DNA of 37,797 bases, from assembly GCA_029776125.1 (NCBI GenBank), contig JARVJS010000079.1, positions 1 through 37,797 of the forward strand. Reading direction: 5' to 3'. This stretch comes from Nitrososphaeria archaeon. Lineage in GTDB: Archaea; Thermoproteota; Nitrososphaeria; JACIWG01. Positions 19,122 to 27,098 of the stretch are shown here, piece after piece. The notes below the pieces were generated by a model. It was not told where the DNA came from. It saw nothing but the letters and a program-made list of their open reading frames with translations, and did not search any database. Every line of letters starts with the position of its first letter. The stretch's first letter is position 1. Both the position numbers and the translations under genes were made by a program.

Positions 19122-20303
19122 TTATAGTGCTTTAAAGTTTTCAGTCCACGTGATATAGGCTCTTAACATTTCTTGCGAAACACTAGGACGTCTATACCTT
19201 AAAACTTCCTTGAAATCTTGCATCCTAATCTCACGAGGTTGAGCATTTTTATCTACAGCAGCACCAGATTCAAAAAGTTCCGATACAACCCTAAGTTGCA
19301 CGGACTGACATATGTCACGAATATCACTGCCAGAATAGCCTTCAGTAAGCTTAGCAAGCTGATTCAAGTCAACAGAAGAATCCAGCTTTAAAGGTGCAGT
19401 ATAAAGTTTAAACATTTCAAGTCGAGCCCTAAGATCAGGAAGTGGAACATATATTCTCTTCTGAAAACGTCTCAAAAAGGGTGAATCAAGAGACCAAGGT
19501 TTATTCGTTGCACCTATAACATAAAGTTGTAGAGTTTTACCTTTATCCATTATACCATCCATTTCCTTCAAAAACTGGTTCCTAACTCTAACCTCTCCAC
19601 CGACCTCTTGAGAACGAGTACCCAAAAGGGAGTCTAATTCATCAATAAATATTATTACGGGGCCATTATCGTCCAAAAGCCTTCTAGCATAACTGAAGAG
19701 CTTAGAAACATTCTTTTCCGCCTCACCAAGCCATTTAGACATTATGGAGGCAGCGTCTACAGTTATAAAATAGCCTTCTATCTCACTAGCCGCTGCAGCA
19801 GCCAACATGGTCTTACCACATCCGGGGGGGCCATACAAGAGTATACCTCTAGGCCAACCCAATGGGAATAAGTCAGGCCTTTTCACTGGAAAGATTATGG
19901 ACTCCTTTATAGCCTTCTTTGCATCATCTAATCCTATAACTTCTTCCCACCTAACATTAGGCTTCTCCTTCATAACAAGGTCATCGAACGTTGCCTTTAG
20001 AGTTTCAACTCCCTTTGAAGCCTGAACAGTTTGAGTTACTGGATTATCTGAGCCATCGGATGAAGTGGAACCTCTTGCAGCCTGTAAAGCTTTAACACGC
20101 TCCTGATAGGCTGCAGCACGCTCCAAATACATTTTATTCAGCTTATAGTCTGGATAAAGTTGAGCCAATTTTATCAATGTGGCAATAGCCTTTTGATAGT
20201 ATGTTATGGCAGTAGCATAAGAGCCTTGAGAATCCATTTTAATAGCTTGTGAGGCATAATAGTATGCTGATTCTTCAAGCTCTTTAGCAGCCTGATAACT
20301 CAA
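19122..20303 (-). CDS. cdvC: CdvC: MIT-domain AAA+ ATPase (Vps4-like) of the Cdv/ESCRT division machinery
   Basis: N-terminal MIT-like helices (YYASQAIKMDSQGSYATAITYYQKAI), Walker A GPPGCGKT, Walker B IIFIDELDSL, arginine fingers SPFLRRFQKR. Confidence 0.95.
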   Translation of the reverse strand: MSYQAAKELEESAYYYASQAIKMDSQGSYATAITYYQKAIATLIKLAQLYPDYKLNKMYLERAAAYQERVKALQAARGSTSSDGSDNPVTQTVQASKGVETLKATFDDLVMKEKPNVRWEEVIGLDDAKKAIKESIIFPVKRPDLFPLGWPRGILLYGPPGCGKTMLAAAAASEIEGYFITVDAASIMSKWLGEAEKNVSKLFSYARRLLDDNGPVIIFIDELDSLLGTRSQEVGGEVRVRNQFLKEMDGIMDKGKTLQLYVIGATNKPWSLDSPFLRRFQKRIYVPLPDLRARLEMFKLYTAPLKLDSSVDLNQLAKLTEGYSGSDIRDICQSVQLRVVSELFESGAAVDKNAQPREIRMQDFKEVLRYRRPSVSQEMLRAYITWTENFKAL

Positions 20304-20305
20304 AC

Positions 20306-21142
20306 CTATCCAACCTCCTCGATGTGGATCTTACCAGAGGCCGCAAGCCTAAATATTGATTGCTCAACCTTGTCAACAGGAACACCCAAAGAGGAAGCGA
20401 TTTCAACAACATTATATGAGCCTTTAATTCTAATTTGTTCTAAAACACGATTATCCAACACAGCCTGCTCAGGATTTGGAGGGGGAGCATTTAATAGTGT
20501 AGCCTTAAAAGGTTCCTCCTCGTCATCGCCAGAAGCAAGCAAAGCAATATTCTGTATCCTTTCAAAAGAAGGCTCACCCTGCAAAGATTCTGGAAGAGGC
20601 TCTTCAAGAGAACTTATCTTTTCCTCAACATATCTTTTTGCAGACTCAAGAATTTCTTCACCACCACTAACATCCAATACAATAGAACTGTCTGGAGTAA
20701 TCTGCTGAAGACTTGACATAGTTTCAACAAGAACATCATTAATCTCCTTCATCGTACTTTCAAGCTGAGGCATTATACTGCTTAATTCTTCACCTATCTT
20801 TTTAACAACCTTAAATGCAGAGGAAACCTGCATAATAATGTCGCCAGTATCACATATGCTCTCTAACCTAATAGAAATCTGTGTAAGTGCAAGCTCACTC
20901 ATTGTAACAACCTTAATAACACGTTTTATTTCAGCATGCTCAGTAGCATAAACTTTTGCCCTAACCCTATCCTTAGCTTCCAAAGCCTTAACAGTCAAAT
21001 TAAAAAGCTTATCCTTTCTACTTTCAAGACGCCTCTTAATATTATCAAGCTCCCTCCTATGAAATTCTATACTTCTAATAGATTCAAGAATACGATCTCT
21101 CAGAGGTTTATCTTCATTTACCTTCCAAAACCTCCAACTCAA
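20306..21142 (-). CDS. cdvB: CdvB: ESCRT-III-like protein with C-terminal winged-helix domain (ORF opens at 21154; TTG at 21142 preceded by GGTGAT preferred)
   Basis: Snf7-like helices, Pro-rich MIM2-like NAPPPNPEQAV, C-terminal wH LEQIRIKGSYNVVEIASSLGVPVDKVEQSIFRLAASGKI; next to cdvC. Confidence 0.9.
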   Translation of the reverse strand: MSWRFWKVNEDKPLRDRILESIRSIEFHRRELDNIKRRLESRKDKLFNLTVKALEAKDRVRAKVYATEHAEIKRVIKVVTMSELALTQISIRLESICDTGDIIMQVSSAFKVVKKIGEELSSIMPQLESTMKEINDVLVETMSSLQQITPDSSIVLDVSGGEEILESAKRYVEEKISSLEEPLPESLQGEPSFERIQNIALLASGDDEEEPFKATLLNAPPPNPEQAVLDNRVLEQIRIKGSYNVVEIASSLGVPVDKVEQSIFRLAASGKIHIEEVG

Positions 21143-21152
21143 AACAATCACC

Positions 21153-21217
21153 AAAAAAATTTTTGATGAAGACGGTTACCCAAACCTGGGAGCCCAGGTT
21201 TAAGCAAACCGTCTTCA
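21153..21217 (-). terminator. Nested inverted repeat followed by T7 tract between cdvB2 and cdvB (attenuator/terminator/processing element candidate)
   Basis: Arms 21167-21177/21207-21217 (TGAAGACGGTT/AACCGTCTTCA) enclosing 21182-21190/21193-21201 (AAACCTGGG/CCCAGGTTT); reverse strand then reads ATCAAAAATTTTTTT. Confidence 0.7.
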
Positions 21218-21227
21218 ACCCTCAAAT

Positions 21228-21866
21228 TTAAGTGAAGGCGGATTCTCCTGTTGGAACACCAGTTGGAAGTTCTGGGAATCTTTCTTTCATTCTCTGTTCA
21301 GCTACAGCTGAAGCTTCAGCCAGGATCTTTTCAGCATCTTCATTGGCTGCCTCAAAGTTTAATGTTGTACCACTGACCTGGCCAGCGTCAACTAGTATAC
21401 TGCTCAGTAGACTACTTATTTCGTTAATTTCTCTTTCAGCCTCAGGTAATACACTTATTATTCCAGATTTAACACTCCTAATTACGGCCATTGCAGGAGC
21501 CAATGTTACAACTATGTCTCCAAGTTCTGTTACAGTGTTAAGCCTAAGCACAATCTGTTCTAGAGCAAGCTTTGATGAAGTAACCATCCTAAGCATCTTT
21601 CTAATTTCAGCAAGCTCATTAGCAAACACACTGGCATGTTGAGTATCATGCTTTTGAATTGATGAGACAACCTTGTTAAAGATAGCGGCATCCCTCTCCT
21701 TCAACTTTGTAGCCATTGCATCGAGTCTAGCTATTTGAGTCTGTATAGCACGTATAGCATCTTCAAGCCTTGGCTTTAGTGGACCAGAAGGCCTTATAGC
21801 CTCTCTAACCCTATCACCCATTCCAGGTTTCTGTTCCTTAACCCACTTTTCTTCAAACTTAGACAT
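21228..21866 (-). CDS. Second ESCRT-III-like CdvB paralog lacking winged helix
   Basis: ESCRT-III helices homologous to the downstream cdvB (shared ...EIRKMLRMVTSSKLALEQIVLRLNTVTELGDI-type region); C-terminal MIM2-like RFPELPTGVPTGE. Confidence 0.9.
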   Translation of the reverse strand: MSKFEEKWVKEQKPGMGDRVREAIRPSGPLKPRLEDAIRAIQTQIARLDAMATKLKERDAAIFNKVVSSIQKHDTQHASVFANELAEIRKMLRMVTSSKLALEQIVLRLNTVTELGDIVVTLAPAMAVIRSVKSGIISVLPEAEREINEISSLLSSILVDAGQVSGTTLNFEAANEDAEKILAEASAVAEQRMKERFPELPTGVPTGESAFT

Positions 21867-21915
21867 TTTTTACCACTGGGTCTTAATCTTCAGACATTCT
21901 CCTATTATTTTGTAT

Positions 21916-21959
21916 GTTACTGAAGAAAAAGTAACCTTGGTGACAGGTGATAAGGTTAC
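21916..21959. promoter_or_regulatory. Overlapping dyads in the cdvB2 / TrmB-like regulator divergent intergenic region
   Basis: GTTACT(21916-21921)..AGTAAC(21930-21935) and GTAACCTT(21931-21938)..AAGGTTAC(21952-21959). Confidence 0.65.
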
Positions 21960-23165
21960 ATGATAGGATCAAATGACGAGTATATTTCGTTACAGGAGTT
22001 TGGGTTAAGCGAGTATGAGTCAAAAGTTTACACAACACTCTTAAAAAACGGTAGAATGAAGGTTAAGGATATCTCACTGAAGTCTGGAGTTCCTAGAACA
22101 AAAGCATATGGTGTTGTAAAGTCTTTGTCAGAAAAGGGACTTGTAGAATTTTCAGGAAAAGAGCCACTATACTGTGTACCAGTACCGCCAGAAGAAGTCC
22201 TATCAAAAAGGCTAGAGGATGAAAAGAAGAGGTTTAAGAAGATGGTTTTAGTTTACAAAAAACTTGAGGAGCTAAAAAATGAGACAAAGCTTCCAACAGA
22301 TATTGAAGAAAGAAAGTATACAGTATACAGTATGAGAACATTCCAAAAAAGGTTGAAGGAAATATTAGAAAATACTTCAAAAAACGTTTACGCGTGCCTA
22401 AACTGGTGGGGACTAAACGTACTCTCAGAACACGTAGAGAAAATAAACATTCTTTCAAAGGAAGCGAACGTGAAAATTATTGTAGGATTATATAATGACG
22501 ACAAGATTATAGAAAAATTTGATTCAACAATAGACATTAGAGTCACTGGAAAAAGCATTGACGTAAACATAATATTATTTGATGAGAAAACAACAGTACT
22601 GTTGGAAGAATCTGGAAAAATAACTGAAATAAATAACATGGAAGTATGCAAACTTGCAAAAGAGATTATTATAGAGAAGTATTATAAGAAATCACTTTCA
22701 TGGAAAAAGGCTTATCAGATAATACAATTGGGAGGAGAGGACTTGATAACATTATATTCTGGAGAAGAAAAGGTTTATGAAGCATTTGTTCAAGCAGTCG
22801 CAGAAACAGTATTCGACGAAGAGAAAGTTTATCAGATAGGGGAAAGATTTGTAGAAAACCTTACAATGATGCTTCAGCTAGACCTATTCAACAAGGGATT
22901 CGAGGTACAGCAACCAATAATTTCAGCACTAATTTCAGAAAGCCTTGGAAAAGATTCTACAACAAGATTCGATCAGCTAACAAGACTATACACTCTCGAA
23001 GCACCGATGGCGTCAAAAGGTCTACCGGCAACAGTCTGGTTCTTTGCACTAGCAGGATCGGCAAAAAGAAGTGAAATGACATTTAAGATACTGCAGAACA
23101 CTGGAATACAGGCTGAAGGAAAACATATTATACAGGCGAAGATAGAGAAAAAACCATTAACCTAA
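21960..23165 (+). CDS. TrmB-like transcriptional regulator with extra C-terminal domain of unknown function
   Basis: N-terminal LQEFGLSEYESKVYTTLLKNGRMKVKDISLKSGVPRTKAYGVVKSLSEKGLVE; PLD-like effector region; about 150 aa uncharacterised C-terminus. Confidence 0.8.
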   Translation: MIGSNDEYISLQEFGLSEYESKVYTTLLKNGRMKVKDISLKSGVPRTKAYGVVKSLSEKGLVEFSGKEPLYCVPVPPEEVLSKRLEDEKKRFKKMVLVYKKLEELKNETKLPTDIEERKYTVYSMRTFQKRLKEILENTSKNVYACLNWWGLNVLSEHVEKINILSKEANVKIIVGLYNDDKIIEKFDSTIDIRVTGKSIDVNIILFDEKTTVLLEESGKITEINNMEVCKLAKEIIIEKYYKKSLSWKKAYQIIQLGGEDLITLYSGEEKVYEAFVQAVAETVFDEEKVYQIGERFVENLTMMLQLDLFNKGFEVQQPIISALISESLGKDSTTRFDQLTRLYTLEAPMASKGLPATVWFFALAGSAKRSEMTFKILQNTGIQAEGKHIIQAKIEKKPLT

Positions 23166-23381
23166 CTACTTTGAAAGATAAGACCATAATATAATCGTAA
23201 CGTCCATTATAAGAGCGCCAGCAATGCCTGAAAGAAATGCTCCAGCAATCTTTGGGTCACTAAAAAGTTGAGGCAATACTGTGGCGAGAAAATCTATCAA
23301 GGAGGGGGAAACAAGGTACGCGATAAAACCTATAGCAAACCCGAGAAGCGTGAAACCAGCTAATATGGTAAACCTACCCAT
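23166..23381 (-). CDS. Small membrane protein (71 aa, two predicted TM helices)
   Basis: MGRFTILAGFTLLGFAIGFIAYLVSP...AGAFLSGIAGALIMDVTIILWSYLSK. Confidence 0.6.
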   Translation of the reverse strand: MGRFTILAGFTLLGFAIGFIAYLVSPSLIDFLATVLPQLFSDPKIAGAFLSGIAGALIMDVTIILWSYLSK

Positions 23382-23430
23382 ATATTACACCATCTTCTGG
23401 TATGAGAAAATAATATATAAAATTTTATTG

Positions 23431-23480
23431 GCAAAAAATAAAAAATTGTGGGTGAAGGCTACCCTTCTATGATAGCCTTC
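23431..23480 (-). terminator. Hairpin plus T-rich tail at the 3' end of the surface-protein gene
   Basis: gaaggcta (23454-23461)/tagccttc (23473-23480); reverse strand continues ACCCACAATTTTTTATTTTTTGC. Confidence 0.6.
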
Positions 23481-25629
23481 TTAACAAAATTGCTACTTCA
23501 ACAACCAAGGTTATGGCTGCAAGTATACCGATGATGATAAGGAATGTTGAAATGTCGCCGACACTTGACTTTACTTGTGACACAGTAGCATCTTGTGCAT
23601 TCTTTATAGAGGTCTGTATGCTGTTAGCGTTGTCTGAAATGGACTTGCTCAATGTGTTACCTAAGCTGTTAATCTGGCTTGAGAGGCTGTTAGCGTTGTC
23701 GGAGATAGACTTACTTAGAGTATTACCTAAGTTTGTGATCTGGCCTGATAGAGTATTACCAAGGTTGCCTACACTTGTTGTCAATGTTCCAATAGCATTA
23801 TTTACACTTGTGAAGCCCTTAGACATTGAGTCAGATAATGTTGCGAGGTCACTCTTTACACTAGAAATGTCGTTTCTAATGTTCTGTATACCTTGTGTGA
23901 GGGTAGTCTTAATAGTATCAACAGTGTTAGATAATGTAGCAAGGTTATTCAACACAGTCTGAGTGTCGGGTGAAACACCTGTTACAGTGAATAGCAAGAA
24001 TGATGGCTTAAGCTCGCCACCAGCATACAGTGAGAAGACATGTAGACCTGGAGTGAAACCTGCTGCAACAAACTTTAGCTCGAGGTCACCAGTACTATTA
24101 CAGTATACACTGCTTGGACAGTCCCAGTTCTGTGGATCAACGCCGAGAAGACGGTTGTCAATGTTTGGTGTATAGCCTACAGTTGGATCAAGACCAGTAC
24201 CTAACACGGTAACAAGAGAGCCATCGTTAGCAAATGTTGAAGGAACAATCTTCAAAGTTGGAAGAACCTTAAATTCTTTCCAAGCAATCTCTGTACCAGA
24301 TATGTCAGAGGTTTCCTCACCAAGGTATGTGTCTACAGCCGTAACATTGTGCAAACCACCATAGGTGTGTGGCACTGTGAACTTTACTGTAACATTAAAC
24401 TGCCCGTCTGCACCAGTGGTAGCGTTAGCCATCCAATAGTATGTTCCATCACCTAGTTCAATTTCAAACCAGTATATGAATACAGCAATCTTTGCTGGGA
24501 AACCGTATGCCTTTGCAGTAACAACAGTACCAACAGGACCTTCTTTAGGATCTAGCACAAGTGTTGGAACGACATTGATATAGAATACGAACCTGAAATT
24601 GTTAGCATCCTTTAATAGGATGTAGTGGGATTCCATCGAGGTTACCGGTATAGTTACTGTTGTGTTAAAGAAGCCTGTACCATTAGCCATTACGGAGCCA
24701 AGATACTTTGAACCATCAAACCATATTGTCACATTACCTGGATAGAAGTAGTTTCCTGCAATAACAAGCTCATCAAAGACACCCACTTTAACATGGTACC
24801 AAGAACCAAAGTCTGTTTCATTTCCAAATATGTAGCCTTCGTCAGCAAGAACATTGTCTACTTGAAGGAGACCTCTGGGATACTCTTCCCAATCAAATGA
24901 GTAGGTTTCGGCAGTCTTATTATCAACAGCATAGAACGTTATAACTTCAATGAAATCTTCTATTGGCCACTGATCAGAATCAACCAGAATCTTTAAGTCA
25001 GGAGCGTTCATGCTGTAGACGAACTGGCCCTTCTCGTTTGTTGGATAAAGATTCCTTATAACAACATCCTCATGTTCTATTGGGTCATAGTAGCTTAGGT
25101 TAACATAGTTGTTTGCTGAGAAGGCATAGCCTTTAAGTGATATGGCTCTTCCAGCAGGACCCCAGCTTGGAACAACCTCAAATGCTGCTGTTACAATGAT
25201 AACGTTGTCTGTTACTGCAACGGAGGTTGCACTACCGTCGAAGGCTTTAACATAGTATTCTCCGCCGGCAATGTCCTTTGGTATGGAACCATTAACCCAA
25301 CCGTTACCTATCGAATAGCTGTCCACAGTTTTACCTGGACCAAAAAGGTCTGCGACCTTAAATGTTGGAGTGTATTTGAAGTCTCCTGAAGAAATTTGTG
25401 AGAAGCCGTCTTTGCTCCATACCAGATAGAACTGTCCACCCGAGAATGTTACTCCACCAAAGTACAGGTGTACGGTTCCACCTGCTGGAACTTCTGTTGG
25501 TGCACTTGGTGCTAGTGTGGTTTCAATTAGAATATAGCCTGTTGATGCCTTTACTGCTAGTGGAAAGAAAACTGCGAATATTGTTGTTAGTAATAGTGCT
25601 AGGATAAATGTTGCCTTTATTTTACTCAT
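23467..25629 (-). CDS. S-layer-like, C-terminally membrane-anchored surface protein with Ig/IPT-like repeats and coiled-coil stalk
   Basis: Signal peptide MSKIKATFILALLLTTIFAVFFPLAVKAS; repeated xPxxGPxGxxVxxxxxGF modules; hendecad repeats; C-terminal TM STFLIIIGILAAITLVVEVAILLRRLS. Confidence 0.85.
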   Translation of the reverse strand: MSKIKATFILALLLTTIFAVFFPLAVKASTGYILIETTLAPSAPTEVPAGGTVHLYFGGVTFSGGQFYLVWSKDGFSQISSGDFKYTPTFKVADLFGPGKTVDSYSIGNGWVNGSIPKDIAGGEYYVKAFDGSATSVAVTDNVIIVTAAFEVVPSWGPAGRAISLKGYAFSANNYVNLSYYDPIEHEDVVIRNLYPTNEKGQFVYSMNAPDLKILVDSDQWPIEDFIEVITFYAVDNKTAETYSFDWEEYPRGLLQVDNVLADEGYIFGNETDFGSWYHVKVGVFDELVIAGNYFYPGNVTIWFDGSKYLGSVMANGTGFFNTTVTIPVTSMESHYILLKDANNFRFVFYINVVPTLVLDPKEGPVGTVVTAKAYGFPAKIAVFIYWFEIELGDGTYYWMANATTGADGQFNVTVKFTVPHTYGGLHNVTAVDTYLGEETSDISGTEIAWKEFKVLPTLKIVPSTFANDGSLVTVLGTGLDPTVGYTPNIDNRLLGVDPQNWDCPSSVYCNSTGDLELKFVAAGFTPGLHVFSLYAGGELKPSFLLFTVTGVSPDTQTVLNNLATLSNTVDTIKTTLTQGIQNIRNDISSVKSDLATLSDSMSKGFTSVNNAIGTLTTSVGNLGNTLSGQITNLGNTLSKSISDNANSLSSQINSLGNTLSKSISDNANSIQTSIKNAQDATVSQVKSSVGDISTFLIIIGILAAITLVVEVAILLRRLS
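23621..23752. repeat. 66-bp imperfect tandem direct repeat (22 aa = 2 hendecads) in the surface-protein stalk
   Basis: ctgttagcgttgtc... begins at 23621 and again at 23687. Confidence 0.85.
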
Positions 25630-25645
25630 ATTTTCACCTTAAGCG

Positions 25646-25672
25646 TTTCAAGTTTGAAATGTGTATTTAAGT
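25646..25672 (-). promoter_or_regulatory. Promoter region of the surface-protein gene: TATA-like plus dyad
   Basis: Reverse strand CTTAAATACAC then TTTCAAacTTGAAA, with GGTGA ahead of the ATG at 25629. Confidence 0.45.
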
Positions 25673-25858
25673 TTTGTGGACAAATTGTCTATATCCTGTG
25701 CTTATAAAGACTTTACTTTTCGAGTCTATATTATTTTTGATTTATTTTTGCTGTTGTTTGGTAAAAATGTTTGTCTTTTATACTATAGGCTTCTTTTTTT
25801 GCTTTTTTGGAACCGTTTTGTTTATATTTTACCTTTTCTATAGGTTGTGTGGTTAGGT

Positions 25859-26317
25859 ATGAAAAGACTGGATGATTTGGATTTAAAGATTTTGGACGAG
25901 CTTAGCGAGAATGCCGGTATATCCATTCCTAAGTTGGCGAAGAAGCTTGGCGTTAAGCAGTCTAAAGTCTACAGTAGGGTTAAGAGACTTTTTAGAAGAG
26001 GGGTTATTAAGAGAATGACCATTGAAGCGAATGAGGAGGCTCTTGGTTTAAATGTCCAAGCGTTTATTGGAATCAATGTAGAGTCTTTGGAGAGGGAGAA
26101 GGTTGTTGAAGAGATTGCTAAGGTGCCGGAGGTCGTCTCTGTTGCTGAGGTTACTGGAAGATTTGACCTTATTGTTGAAGCGCATGTGAAGAGTTTAGAG
26201 GACTTGTATAGTGTTGTTTCTAAAAAGATTGCTGTATTAGCTGGCGTAAGCCACACTGAAACGTTCATACAACTTAAAAAGAGGGAGGGTGTAAGAAAGT
26301 ATTCGATGATAAAGTAG
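25859..26317 (+). CDS. Lrp/AsnC family transcriptional regulator
   Basis: DDLDLKILDELSENAGISIPKLAKKLGVKQSKVYSRVKRLFRRGVIKR plus C-terminal RAM domain (VTGRFDLIVEAHVKSLEDLYSVV). Confidence 0.93.
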   Translation: MKRLDDLDLKILDELSENAGISIPKLAKKLGVKQSKVYSRVKRLFRRGVIKRMTIEANEEALGLNVQAFIGINVESLEREKVVEEIAKVPEVVSVAEVTGRFDLIVEAHVKSLEDLYSVVSKKIAVLAGVSHTETFIQLKKREGVRKYSMIK

Positions 26318-26414
26318 TAATGTTAAAAAAAGTGGATTTGAGGAATTTTAGAAAAAAATTTTTAGCTTAAAAAATATTTTTTAGGCTGTTCATTTATGGT
26401 TCTGTTGAAGAAGG

Positions 26415-27098
26415 TTGAATAGGCTGTTTAGGTTTGAGGACCCCAAGATAATGGAATTATTTGATAAGAGGTTCATTTCTAGTATTTTTAAGAAGATTAG
26501 TGTTTTAGAAAAATGTGTTAGTAGAGTTGAGGAGGCATCTGGGTTAAGGTTTCCAGAATATTATATTGAACCTATTCTCCCAGTCTATTTTGATAATAGT
26601 GGTGGGATTGCAGTATACTATGCTAGGACTATACCCTATGTGGCCCCTAGTGGACTTGATATTGTTATACAGGTTTCTGCTGCAATGCTAAAGTATGGTT
26701 CAAAATCTTCTATTGAAGCCATACTCGCACACGAGTTCCTCCATTACCTAGACCTTGTTAGAAGGATTTCAAAGTTTGAGATAGTTTCTGACGAAGTTAG
26801 AGGAAGCGTCTTTGAAACATTATATAGTGATTTAGAGAAAATTATTAAGCCAGAATATGTGTATGCTGACAGGAAATTAGTAAGAACTCTTAAGAAAAAG
26901 TTTGCAGACGGATTTGAGGACGAGAAGTTGAAGGAGAAGACACTTTCTGACTGGATCAATAAGGGTAAGCCAATTATTCAATTATCGCCAGAAGAAAACA
27001 TGGTTAGGATTCCAGTGAGCACTATTTTGACCTCAAAATTTGATCCAATACTCCTTTTAAGGATCAGGGAGATCGAGAAAAAGGCGGGTCTAGCATAA
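26415..27098 (+). CDS. Putative zinc metalloprotein/peptidase (HEFLH) of unknown family
   Basis: AILAHEFLHYLDLVRR; TTG start; stop overlaps the next start by 1 nt. Confidence 0.65.
   Translation: MNRLFRFEDPKIMELFDKRFISSIFKKISVLEKCVSRVEEASGLRFPEYYIEPILPVYFDNSGGIAVYYARTIPYVAPSGLDIVIQVSAAMLKYGSKSSIEAILAHEFLHYLDLVRRISKFEIVSDEVRGSVFETLYSDLEKIIKPEYVYADRKLVRTLKKKFADGFEDEKLKEKTLSDWINKGKPIIQLSPEENMVRIPVSTILTSKFDPILLLRIREIEKKAGLA

Noticed and set aside
21167-21217. Possible MITE/insertion-sequence remnant at the cdvB2-cdvB hairpin
   Set aside because: No flanking direct repeat, no second copy noticed in the window, and the T7 tract fits a transcript-end structure better
23513-23962. Forward 149-aa Leu-rich ORF
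   Set aside because: Antisense of the repetitive coiled-coil part of the surface protein; the repeats explain the long open frame
25661-25856. Two overlapping forward ORFs of 60 aa, Phe/Leu/Tyr-rich, upstream of the Lrp gene
   Set aside because: Located in a T-rich promoter region; hydrophobic composition follows from poly-T, no start-site support
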